Below, one piece after another: positions 1 to 9,255 of a stretch of 20,834 nt of DNA. Location: assembly GCA_011763485.2 (NCBI GenBank), contig JAANSK020276713.1, positions 1 to 20,834 of the forward strand, written 5' to 3'. Both the position numbers and the translations under genes were made by a program. How positions within the stretch are numbered: the stretch's first letter is position 1; each line of letters begins with the position of its first letter. The notes under the pieces are model-generated. The model did no database searches. It saw only the letters and a list, made by a program, of their open reading frames with translations, and was not told the origin of the DNA. The DNA comes from Isoetes engelmannii. Its lineage: Eukaryota > Streptophyta > Lycopodiopsida > Isoetales > Isoetaceae.

Positions 1-530
1 TCGCTCTGCTTCTCGCTGCTGCTATGCTCTGCAATGTGCCGTCTGCTCCAGCCATGCCCTGTTCCGTCCACTCAACCTTGAATGCGCCCAGCCACAACAG
101 GCCCCAATTTCTGGGCCATAAAAAGAAACACACGGTGCACTAAAACTTCCAAATTCAATACCTTTGTCAAAGTTTCAAAGAAAAAACCTTCTAACCCTAA
201 CTCCCATATTTCGGCCCACCATTGCCCAAAATCATAGTAAACATAATTTGGAAACCTTCTGGATTGCCTGCCAGGCAAGGGGATTTAGAAACCAGATTGG
301 CGGATAAATTTAGAAGGAAGTTCTAGAATTTGTTGCAAAGAAACCCATGAAAATGGTCGATTTGCTGGCTTCTAATTCTCGTGCGCTTGTTCTAATTATA
401 AAAAAAAAAAAAGGCTCGGTGAAACGAAGCTCATGTGGGAAAAACATAAAAAATGTCAAGCGCCTATTTTCTTGATATTTTTGTCCTTTTCTATATTTTT
501 CTGTTGGAGTTCATTTCTTGCCAAAATTAA
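1..530. other. Non-coding stretch upstream of LINE A
   Basis: No supported gene is seen here. The stretch begins with C/T-rich sequence, contains an uninterrupted run of 13 A at 400-412 that could be an old poly(A) tail or a simple A tract, and becomes pyrimidine-rich towards 530. Part of it may be the 5' UTR or promoter of LINE A, but no boundary can be fixed because no convincing target-site duplication was found. The longest open frame on the minus strand (72-278) shows no recognisable motif. Confidence 0.4.
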
Positions 531-638
531 GCTTCGAAATTCAAATTTCAGCCCCAATTGATCTCGAATTCCTCTGATCTGTTAGCTAGCCTTGTAGAGG
601 CTAGCATTCCATATGATTCACGAGATCAAGACCGACAT

Positions 639-932
639 ATGGATACCAAATACTTCATAATCCTGTATGATGGTCCGAGACTAACTTGTGGTTTTCTTTC
701 TGGTTCGTTTGCTCATCTGTGGGAGAATCTCATCTTCAAGCATACATTTCCTGAAGAATCCTTCAAAGCTGAATTCTCAATTGCGCCTTGTAGTGAAGAT
801 TTCACTACTCAGATTGTAGAATCTTGGCTTCAAGAATTTGTAGGAGACAAAGACGCTCCTGCTGATGGTATCTTCCGAGTTTCTTGTGACTGGACAGAGA
901 AATTCATTTATGTTAAGATTTTCACTCCTTAG
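639..932 (+). CDS. Small hypothetical ORF 5' of LINE A ORF1
   Basis: I do not recognise this protein. The frame is open from just after a TAA at 528-530, and the first in-frame ATG is at 639, giving 97 residues that end with TAG at 930-932. It starts MDTKYFIILYDGPRL, is rich in aromatic residues and mildly acidic, and has no signal peptide or membrane segment. A polypyrimidine stretch and TTTCAG at 546-551 would suit a 3' splice site, so the open part before the ATG could belong to a downstream exon. Its AT-rich codon use matches LINE A, which it precedes by about 190 bases, so it may be an accessory 5' ORF of that element. It could equally be captured or pre-existing host sequence, or a chance ORF. 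Confidence 0.35.
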   Translation: MDTKYFIILYDGPRLTCGFLSGSFAHLWENLIFKHTFPEESFKAEFSIAPCSEDFTTQIVESWLQEFVGDKDAPADGIFRVSCDWTEKFIYVKIFTP

Positions 933-1126
933 GAAAAAAGCTAACTGTGATTTGCATGAATTTAATTACAATTGGTGATTTCTTTATGGCTTTCCGACTC
1001 TTTCTTCTGGTTCTTGATCCTATTTCCATCATCTCTAGCTAAAATTTTCCTTCCCTCGAGTTTTTTCCTGTCTTCTCTGTTTTCATTTTTCCCTTGTTGT
1101 TTTCTCCTGCATACCCGTCATTCTTA

Positions 1127-3436
1127 ATGGCTGTATCCAAAATCCCTGTTTCAAATTCCATAAACCTAAAAGCTGAGTCCCTTCACATTTTTCATCGGTT
1201 CCTAAATTTGAATTCGACAGAGAAGAAAGCGCTTTTCAACCAGTTAAGTTCCTTCTTTAAAAATCCTTCTCTGGTTCCCAAATTTGGTGATTTTTCTGAT
1301 ATTTCTGCTATTTCAAAAGACAAAAATATGGATATCTTTGGACACTTCACCATCTACCCGCCACATTGGGATGATCTTTCTATAGATCCAGGGCCTGATC
1401 ATATCCTGCCTACATTGGATGCTGAAGGACTTCCTGTGCATCATCGACTCCATAGACCTACTCAAATGTACCTTTCAAACACTGAGCTGGCTCGTGATCT
1501 TGACAATTTGAAGAGGCATACTCCACCTTCTGATAAAACCTTCAAAGGTATTTCATTAAACTCGCCTATGATAGCTTCGAAAATTGAGCTTTTATCTAGT
1601 CAGGCTGTTGTCATGAGAGTTGATTCTGTAGGCCTTAAAATTGATAGGCTTTGGGACCAACTCCTTAAAATGCATAAAGGAGTAACCATAAATTCCATAT
1701 ACTGGCTTAACTATCCTTATCTTATGGTTGAATGTGGAAGCCCAAGAACAGCTACATATTTTCTAAAATCAGGAACCTTTACATGTGATACTTTTCATCT
1801 CTTGTTTCTTAAATGGTGTCCTAATATTACCCTGGAGAAATTCGACTCCTTATGTGTTGCTTCCATATCTATGAATGATCTCAGCCCCATCTATTGGAAT
1901 GAAGATTGCTTCTCTTTGATCTGTAACTCCCTTGGTACTTATATCTCCACTGACTATTGTCCGTATAAACCACCAAGGTGCTTTCTCCAGATTGACATTA
2001 CCAGAGACATTCCCACTTCTTTATCCTTCATTGGCTACTTTGGAACCAAAAGCTCCCTTCATCTCAGATGGATAGGTTTGCCATACATTTGTCAAAATTG
2101 TAATTTTAGACATGGCTATAATCACAAATATGCAGATCAAGGAATGAAGAGAGGTGGATAGAATTCTAGTTCCAAAGGTGTTGACCAAGTCAAGAATTTC
2201 ATACAAATTTCTGACCCTGACAAAGAAATAGAATACAATGTCAACAACAGCAACAACTTTTCATCTGAACACAGGTGGAGGAATACTAATGGCAGTTCAA
2301 AGAGAATCTACAAAAAGAAAATTCTCAGGGAGGCTGAGAAAGCTAGACAGATTGAGAAGGAAGCTGAATATAGATCTCTCTCACAAATCTCGGGTAATTC
2401 TATGCTAACAAATCCTCCAGTTCATGTGCTTAATAAAGGAATCATCATAAATCCTATTAAGTACACACAAGCTGCTGAGAAACATAAAGTTGCTGAGAAC
2501 ACTGAGAATTGCAAAATCATACAAAGGAACTTGAGAGAAATTGAGCACAATAGGAGAATGCTCAAAGGAAAGACTCCTATACAGCCTACAAAATGTGACC
2601 TTCATCACATTTTACAGAAGATTAAGGTGGACAGCAAAATCAATAGTCTACATCAAGCCTCATCTTCCAAGCATAGACCCAGCAGCAGTTCACATCCAAG
2701 ACCTTCAAATTTAGATCTTCCTCTTGGTCTAAAAATTATGAAGGATTCAGAGGTATCATTAATATTGGAAAACAATAACAATAAGGTTGGTAATAATCTC
2801 CAAAGCAGCATTATTGAAGATCCCAATGGAAACAAAAAAAGCCAGGCTACAGATATAGCCCCTAAAATTTTGGCTGTTGATGAAATCATAACTAGAAATG
2901 ATCCCCAGCCTACATCAAGTAACAATGCAGGTCCTATATTTAATTTCAAAATTCTTGAAGACTTGCCTGAAGATTTCTGTGCTGATACTGAGGAGCCAGA
3001 TTTATCACCTATCATATCACCTCCTGTCTCTTCACTACCAGCCTCTTTACCATCCTCCAACCCTCCTCCTTCACTTCCCCCACCTGATTTTATTCTCCAT
3101 CATCAGCCGAATATGATTGCTCATGATTTAATAGACCTCTCTGAAAATCACACCCATATCCAACCTGCTTATTCTTCTATTTCCCCATCAATTGCTAAGC
3201 AACTTTCTGGATTGCAAGAAGCCATAGTTGCAGCGAATCATAGCAATATACATGGATCAAGGATAGAAAATATCAGTCAGGATAAGGTAGACAAGGAACA
3301 AGAGTGTTCTGCACAGAAAGATATGACAGATATGGCAGATAAGACAGATATGGCAGATATGGAAGATATGATTGGTATGGCAGATATTACAGAATCAGCT
3401 GAACAGAATGGTCCTCAGGTGGTGCCTCTTACATAA
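1127..3436 (+). pseudogene. LINE A ORF1, gag-like RNA-binding protein, one internal stop
   Basis: ORF1 proteins of plant L1 elements bind the element RNA in ribonucleoprotein particles. The start used is the first ATG at 1127, followed by MAVSKIPVSN. An in-frame TAG at 2159-2161 splits it, but the same frame resumes at once and runs to a TAA at 3434-3436. The half before the TAG resembles the DUF4283/zinc-knuckle type: a hydrophobic region with paired W, G and P, then a Cys/His cluster CQNCNFRHGYNH near residues 321-332. That cluster lacks the final Cys of a standard CCHC knuckle. The second half is a basic, Lys/Glu-rich helix, then a Ser/Pro-rich acidic linker with SLPASLP and SLPPPDF, then a nine-base tandem repeat at 3320-3391. 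The frame stays open past 3436 into the endonuclease part. Family assignment is by layout and weak similarity. Confidence 0.65.
3320..3391 (+). repeat. In-frame nine-base minisatellite in ORF1, eight units
   Basis: Eight consecutive nine-base units follow the pattern GATATGGCA with point changes. They encode Asp-Met-x triplets (DMT, DMA, DKT, DMA, DME, DMI, GMA, DIT). The unit length is a multiple of three, so expansion or contraction would keep the ORF1 frame. It lies close to the ORF1 C-terminus in an acidic low-complexity region. Confidence 0.85.
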
Positions 3437-3523
3437 GAAGCTGACCAGATTACCAGTAAGGAGACTCCTACTCGAATTCTTACAAGGCAAGTTCTTAAAT
3501 CTAATAATTTAATAAAGCTTGAT

Positions 3524-6500
3524 ATGCCTGTGAATAATGAAAGAAAATGCTGCTCTAAGTTTTGGTCTTATGCTAACTGTGTCTCTGATACTGAAAGCAA
3601 CAAAGAAAATGAGCTTGAAGATGAGGATCTGGATGACAATCTCAAACAATGGGATGAAGACTCCTATCTTCATTCTGCTCCTAACTCTGCTAAACTCTTC
3701 AGTGCCAAAACTCGTAAGAGAGCAAATAAGAGCAAAAAGGATCAGTCTTTGACTCCTGCAACTCTAAAAGAAAAACTAGAAGTCAAAGATAAGATAGTCT
3801 CCTTCCTTTTTTCTTCTACCAGCCTAATGAAGATTCTCTCCTGGAACCTTAGAGGAATCAAAGGTCCCCTTAAAAGGAAGAGAGCCATCTCTCAGCTTAG
3901 ATCTTATCATGTTGATATCCTTCTTCTGCAGGAATTAAGGCTTCCCAATTTTGAATGCTCGAATCTTGCCAGTTGGATTTCTCCTGGTAGCTCTTCCCTT
4001 TGGATAGAACCCACTGGTACTTCAGGAGGGCTTTGTATCATTTGGAATGATATTAATCATTGTCATGTCTATAACAGCCCCTGTAATCATTGGCAAGCTG
4101 CTATTCTGAGGATAAAGGAGGATATCTTTGGAATCATAAATATCTATGCTTCTACTAATCCCAATGACAGAGAGAAGACTTGGAAGGATATTAACTCCTG
4201 GATGACCTCTCAGCCTGTTAATACCTAGATTCTTGGGGGGGACTTTAATAACACCCCCTCCTGGGATCTTAAGAAAGGCAAGAATCTTAATATGTCTGTT
4301 GCTGAGAGAGAGAGTTGGGACACTATGCTGGATGACCACCTTCTCCATTTTGTCCCCTCTTCTAATTCCAAATACACCTGGTCAAACAAGCAGAAAGGTG
4401 TCAAGAGAGTCTATTGTACTCTGGACAGATTCTACGTCTCAAACATGAACTCTTCCTTATGGGATAATTACATGGTCACTAGTGATGAGTCAACTTCTAT
4501 CTCAGATCATCAACCTCAGTTTTTTACAACTAAATCTGAGCTGACTATTAAGAGATGTGGTAACACTCCTTTCAAACTCAATTGTAGTCTCCTGGAATCT
4601 CAATGCTTCTGTGAAGAGTTTATTGACTTTTATAAGACCCTTCCCCAGGTCTCTTCATCCAATTCCATAGATAACTTTTATGCCAATATTAAAGCCTCTA
4701 AAAATTGGATCAAAGATAGGACTAAGAGGCTGAATGAAGCTAGAATTGCAGAAAAGAACTTCTTCTTGCAGGAAATCAAAAAGGTGAGAATAGAGCTTCA
4801 GAATGATCCTTACAACTCTGTGCTTCATATCAAAGAGAGCAATATGAAGAGTGTTATCAAAAATATAGAAGAGTTTGAAGCTAAAGGAGCTGCCATTAGA
4901 TGCAAAATTAAATATCATGCTCATATGGATTCAGGTAACTCGAAATTTTTCTTTAGAGCTGCCAAAAATAGAGTATCCAAAAACTGCATCTCTTCTGTCA
5001 TTAACTATGACAATCAATCTCTTAATTCTCATTCTGATATCTCTGACTTCTTTCATAACAGTTACTCTAAGATTTTCTCTTGTCCTTCTAGATCTGATCC
5101 TCAAGCAATCGAGGCCACAAAATTCTTTGATCTGATTGACTCTATTCCTATCTTCATTCATGATCCTTTGGATGCAACTTCTGATGATATCCCTACTGAG
5201 CAAGAGATCCACTCCACTTTGCTCTCTTTAGCAAAAGGCAAAAGCCCTGGCCCTGATGGCATGCCTCCTGAATTTTATGTGAAGTTCTGGGATATCTTAA
5301 AGGGAGATATCACTAAAATGATCCAGGGGTTTTGGAAATACAATCATCTTCATTCTGCCATTTCTTCTGGGTTGATCACCCTTATCCCAAAAAAAGATCA
5401 TCCTGAGCACCTTTCGGATTGGAGACCTATTTCCTTGACCAATACCACTTATAAAATTTGTGCCAAAATCATTGCTAACAGAGTCAAAGGTTTCCTTCAG
5501 AAAAACATTAGTGCCAACCAGTCTGCCTTCCTACCTAACAGATTTATTCTAGACAATTATATTGCTGCCATGGAAGGGCTTCACTGGAACAAAATCTCTA
5601 ATCAGAAATGTGTCCTCCTTAAGCTTGACTTTAGCAAAGCATTTGATACTGTTAGATGGGACTTCCTTGAGTATGCCTTACAGAAAATTGGCCTTTCTAA
5701 CAAGCTCATCCAAGTCATTCTTGGTCTTAATCTTAGAGCTCAATCCACGGTTCTTATTAATGGTTCCCCTGGTAAATTCTTCCATCTATATAGAGGTGTC
5801 AGACAGGGTTGCCCTCTTGCTCCCTATCTATTTATTATAGTTGCTGAGCTGCTCACCAAAGCTGTCCTTCATCATCAATCTCTTGGCAATATTTCTGGCC
5901 TCAAGCTGCCTGACAATCAAACTGACCTGAATATCATGCAATATGATGATGACACGTTCTGCTTCCTGAATAATGATATCAGAAACATCTCCTCCTTCCT
6001 CAACATTTTAAATTGCTTTAGTGCTGCCTCAGGTATTCAACTAAATTATAGTAAGAGCACTATCATTGGTGAGGGTCTTCCTACATCTATTCTTGGTATT
6101 AACTGTATCCCTCCCTCTCAAGCTAGTAATTTGTTAGAAATGCCTCTATCTTTGGATTCAAATCTAAAAGGTCTGTGGTCTCCCATCATTTCTAGAATAA
6201 AAAAGAAGCTTAATAACTATAGAGGATCTTTATCTCTTGCTGGCAGAACTATTATAGCTAATTCTGTGATTGCTAGCTCTCATGTTTATTTTTCCTCTGC
6301 TTTGCTAGCTCCTAAATGCATATCAGCTTGAAAGGATAGTAAGGAATTTTATTTGGGGGTAAGAATCATATGGTAAATTGGCAGACTGTTGCAAGGCCTA
6401 AAGCCAAAGGTGGCCTGGCTTGCAAGAATCTTTTCATGCAAGCTTGTGCCTTAGCAGGGAAATATATTTGGAAGTCTATTCATGGCCACAATAATCCTGC

Positions 6501-7617
6501 CTCAATCCTTATCAATTATTGGATTGAGAAGAGTCATATTAAAGGTCACCCCTCTATTGCTCATCAGCTGCCATCTTCAGCTTTTAATTCTCTTAAGCCT
6601 GCCATTAATACTTCTCCTCTGATGAGAAATATGATCCTGGCATGGAATAAAATTTATACTGCCTTCAATCATAACAGTTCTGATCTGAGAAACAAGAACA
6701 CTTCGATCTTCTGGAATCCTAATCTTTCAGATCAAGCTGATCTCACTTTGGCTATCTCCCATCCGAGAGTTTACAAGAAATGGAGTGAGCATGGTTTTAA
6801 TACAATAAATGATCTATGGAATAATAATTCCTTCATTACTTGGACTGCCTTGAAATGCATTATTAGAGGGACTTCCACTGATAGGAAAATTTACAGGATT
6901 ATTTCTTCTCACCTTAAGCACCTTCAGGCACCTATAAATGATTATGTCTTTGACTGGAATCTCAGGGGCAAAGTTAAATACAAGGTCTCTTTCATTTATA
7001 ATTTTCTTGCCAACCATTCTTCCCCATCAAAAGCAAGAAGTTACTGGAACATTTCTGAGGATGAGGAGGTAAAGCTCTTTCATAGTATCTGGAATTCATA
7101 TTGTACCCCTAAAATCTCTTATTTTCTTTGGATTGTGGCCAATAAAAGTGTGCCCAATCTGCTGTCCTATCAGAAGCACCTCAACTCCAGTACTAACATT
7201 ATTTCTGCAGATTGTCCTCTTGGCTGCAATTTTACTGAATCCATGGATCATATTTTTATTTGTCCCAAACTCTTGAACTTCTGGACTTGGTTTGAAAATA
7301 CCTTCAATATTCTTAAGCCAAATAATTTGATCAGCTTTATTTCCTCTGATGAGCCTTTTCAAAATACCATCTGCTTCACTGCTCTTTGGAACATTTGGAA
7401 ACATAGAAACAGGTGTATCTTTGGGAACAAAGCCCCCTCTCTAGTTTGGCTTAAACTTCATGTTAACTATGATCTGGAAGCCATAGCCACATCTCACAAA
7501 AGAAAATGCAAGAGCAGGGATGTAAGTCATGATTCGAACTGGGATAATATTGGGGAGTATTTTGGTATTCATGATTTATTTAAACTTAAATTCCTGTATC
7601 CCTCTCCTAATGCTTGA
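3524..7617 (+). pseudogene. LINE A endonuclease-reverse transcriptase (ORF2), broken
   Basis: This protein would nick target DNA and prime cDNA synthesis from LINE RNA. The endonuclease begins near ATG 3827 with KILSWNLRG, then LLLQEL, SGGLCIIWND and IINIYAS. An in-frame TAG at 4226 precedes ILGGDFN (4229-4249), followed by YTWSN, LDRFYVS and SDHQP, so all endonuclease motifs are present. The RT shows KGKSPGPDGMPPEF, LIPKK, DWRPISLTNT, NQSAFLPNR, motif A KLDFSKAFDTVRWDF, motif B RGVRQGCPLAPYLF and motif C YDDD (5942-5953), where YADD or FADD is usual. The frame ends at a TGA (6329-6331). Two indels between about 6315 and 6360 are needed to rejoin FIWGG to the frame 6370-7617, which carries the zf-RVT-like region (WNSYCTPKISYFLWIV, CPLGCNFTESMDHIFICP) and ends at TGA 7615. 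No RNase H domain was seen. Confidence 0.9.
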
Positions 7618-8155
7618 TATTTTCATCCTAGATTATTTGGAATTCTGCAAAAGGAGGTTTGATGTCACATGGGATGTGGTGGAGGCTAAGCTGTTTGCTA
7701 ATTCAAATGCTTCAGTTGCCTCTTCCAGCAGCAATAACGAGAAAGAGAAAGGAAAAGGTAAGAGATTACTTTTTGAAGATACAATAGCAGTGATAGACAA
7801 GATTCTGATGGAAGCAGACAAGTCTAAGTATTATTTGAGATCGAGGACCATCCCACCAAAAGAGCAGGCATGGGCAGAGGAATTTTGCAGTGCAGTTTAT
7901 CAGTTTATCAATTTACATTGGCTCATAAACAGATATCAGGATGTTATGACACAGTCTCAGTTTGAGCGCTACAGAGAGTGCTATTACTACCACAGAGGTC
8001 AGGCTGATACTTTTGGCACCTTGATCCTGCTTATGGCAACTTGCAATACAGACTTTCTGATAGATAGCATTGAATGGGGAAAAAAGAAGAGTGGCTTCAT
8101 CATTCAACCAGAAGTTTTTGAAGACTTTGACTTCTTAGAAAACTACCAATTTTGA
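7610..8155 (+). CDS. Intact extra 3' ORF of LINE A, unknown function
   Basis: I do not recognise this 181-residue protein. Its first ATG (7610) overlaps the RT stop: the bases ATGCTTGA hold the ATG of this ORF and the TGA of the RT in another frame. It has a hydrophobic start MLDIFILDYLEF, a helical stretch, a Ser/Asn then Lys/Glu/Gly low-complexity linker (about residues 38-53), and a C-terminal region rich in aromatic residues (WAEEFCSAVYQFINLHWLI, ERYRECYYYHRGQ). It ends FLENYQF with TGA at 8153. It stays open for 546 bases while the neighbouring ORFs carry stops and indels. It sits between the RT and the poly(A) tail, so it travels with the LINE. It could be a captured host exon, an element-encoded accessory protein or a chance frame. 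Confidence 0.5.
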   Translation: MLDIFILDYLEFCKRRFDVTWDVVEAKLFANSNASVASSSSNNEKEKGKGKRLLFEDTIAVIDKILMEADKSKYYLRSRTIPPKEQAWAEEFCSAVYQFINLHWLINRYQDVMTQSQFERYRECYYYHRGQADTFGTLILLMATCNTDFLIDSIEWGKKKSGFIIQPEVFEDFDFLENYQF

Positions 8156-8507
8156 GCCTTCTGCACAACACCTTCATTTCAACTCCTCTTCACAACAGAA
8201 TTTTGGCTACAGGTTAGGCATCTGGAATTCAGGCAAGTCAGCATATTCCAATGCTGATACATTGGATATTTCCACAAGACGTCCAACTTTACTATGTTAA
8301 CTGCTGGTTATTCTCTATGAACCAGCATATGTTACTTAGATCTTTTCTAGCTATGATCTTCTTTTCCAGATCATGCAACATATTTATGTTTCCTTTCAGT
8401 TTTGGGACTGCTCATTGTTTCAACATGAGTAGCTGCCTTCTTGTAATTGTTTTCCTATATTAATGATAAAAAAACCTCTTTCCTTCAAAAAAAAAAAAAC
8501 AAAAAAA
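8156..8507 (+). other. LINE A 3' UTR and poly(A) tail
   Basis: This T-rich untranslated region ends with TTAATGATAAAAAAACCTC, then TTTCCTTC and a run of 13 A (8487-8499), a C, and seven more A (8501-8507). A stretch of the type 'TTAATGA...CTTTC' directly before the A tail is usual for plant LINE 3' ends. A local inverted pair, AGATCTTTTCTAG followed by GATCTTCTTTTCCAGATC near 8338-8372, could form a hairpin. This stretch sets the 3' boundary of LINE A and its + orientation. Confidence 0.8.
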
Positions 8508-8820
8508 GCAAAAATTCAATCTCAAACTATGCATCGACGATATAACTCAACTCAATTCGATTCGAAATCAAGCTTAAAGTTATGCTTCGAGACAACCCAT
8601 CTGCCCTCGTGTCACTTTCAGCTACCGAAGAAGCAATTGAAGAAGCTTGAAACTGTCGTTGCTGCTTCTACTTTACGTCTTATTCATGTCCATTGCCGAG
8701 CAAAGCAAGCGACAGATTTACCTTGGATTTTTGCTGTTATTGCTTCCAAGCACAAACCTTAAAGTTTTGATTTTCGAATTTTTACGACAATTGTGTGTTG
8801 TTCTGGCGGTGCCCCTGAAT
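8508..8820. other. Flank between LINE A and the foldback element, no clear gene
   Basis: An open frame from ATG 8529 to 8762 (77 codons, starting MHRRYNSTQF) is present but has no recognisable domain and is short enough to be chance. The stretch is moderately AT-rich and shows no repeat. If LINE A inserted here, this is its 3' target flank. Confidence 0.3.
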
Positions 8821-9255
8821 CCTGGTCGGGGGGTAACTTCGACCCGGTGCTTATATTGGCCCCCAAAAACAAGGGTTCGTGACCAAGGGTATTCACATGT
8901 GTGAATAGGGGGTATTCGCGTGTGAATTCCCCCTATCCACACATGTGAATACCATTGTCCTATGTGGCACTGGGGTATTCACACATGTGAATACCCTTGC
9001 TTGCATGGCATACTTACTTAGAATTGCCATGCTTACGTGCTTAGGGGCATTCGTGCAACACATTGAGATAAAACAAAAGAAAAGAGGTATTCACATGTGC
9101 GAATGCCCCCTTTTTCCAAGTTTAAGCTCCATGCACGCAGCCACGTGAGCATTGGGGTAGTCACAGGTGTGAATACCCCCTGATTCACACCTGCGAATCA
9201 AGTTGAACGAAGGCCCCCCTTTCGGGAGCCAATAAAGTGCGCGACTTCGACTAGG
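8821..9255. mobile_element. Foldback/MITE-like element with imperfect terminal inverted repeats
   Basis: The left end CCTGGTCG (8821-8828) matches the inverted right end CGACTAGG (9248-9255) at 7 of 8 positions. Further in, TATTGGCCCCCAAA (8854-8867) matches the inverted right copy TTCGGGAGCCAATA (9221-9234) at 12 of 14, with a shorter spacer on the right side. Together these give diverged inverted arms of roughly 45 bases around a 340-base core. The core has no coding capacity and is filled with short palindromes. This fits a non-autonomous foldback or MITE-type DNA element, but no target-site duplication is evident and no transposase is present. Confidence 0.5.
8888..9200. repeat. Cluster of about seven TATTCACA-NN-TGTGAATA palindromes
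   Basis: Seven irregularly spaced dyads share the core TATTCACA, a two-base spacer and TGTGAATA. The best is at 8973-8996 with perfect 11-base arms, GGGTATTCACA and TGTGAATACCC, around CA. A perfect 8-base-arm copy is at 8890-8907. Imperfect copies lie near 8912-8929, 8934-8953, 9087-9106, 9152-9177 and 9182-9200. Most carry G runs on the left and C runs on the right, so each could form a hairpin. The spacer varies (TG, CA, GG, CC) while the arms co-vary only partly. Confidence 0.8.

Larger units (their letters stand above)
531..8507 (+). mobile_element. LINE A: plant L1-type non-LTR retrotransposon, decayed
   Basis: This is a nearly full-length AT-rich LINE. In order it holds a small 5' ORF, a gag-like ORF1 with a degenerate Cys/His cluster, an AP-type endonuclease, a reverse transcriptase, a zf-RVT-like C-terminal region, an extra 3' ORF, a 3' UTR and a poly(A) tail at 8487-8507. 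The order ORF1-EN-RT-poly(A) is what is known for plant L1 elements. It is inactive as read: in-frame stops at 2159, 3434 and 4226 and at least two frameshifts near 6320-6360 break the main coding region. The few lesions over more than 5 kb of coding sequence suggest a fairly recent insertion. The 3' end is well fixed by the A tail. The 5' end is uncertain and may lie anywhere from before position 530 to about 1000. Confidence 0.85.

Noticed and set aside
149-158. Alternative target-site duplication AAATTCAAT (also at 8512-8520)
   Set aside because: Nine AT-rich bases can match by chance, and nothing marks a LINE 5' end there.
72-278. 68-codon minus-strand ORF
   Set aside because: It has no recognisable motif, low complexity in places, and a length expected by chance.
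510-535. Target-site duplication for LINE A (GCCAAAATTAAGCT against GCAAAAATTCAATCT at 8508)
   Set aside because: The match needs mismatches plus an indel in AT-rich sequence, too weak to call.
2653-3060. 135-codon minus-strand ORF
   Set aside because: It is the antisense shadow of LINE A ORF1.
4931-5212. 93-codon minus-strand ORF
   Set aside because: It is the antisense shadow of the LINE A RT region.
8529-8762. 77-codon ORF after the LINE A tail
   Set aside because: It has no domain, no conserved context and begins just after a poly(A) tail. Chance is the simplest explanation.
8888-9200. CRISPR-like array
   Set aside because: The repeats are palindromic, vary in sequence and are irregularly spaced, with no unique equal-length spacers and no cas genes. 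The context is eukaryotic.
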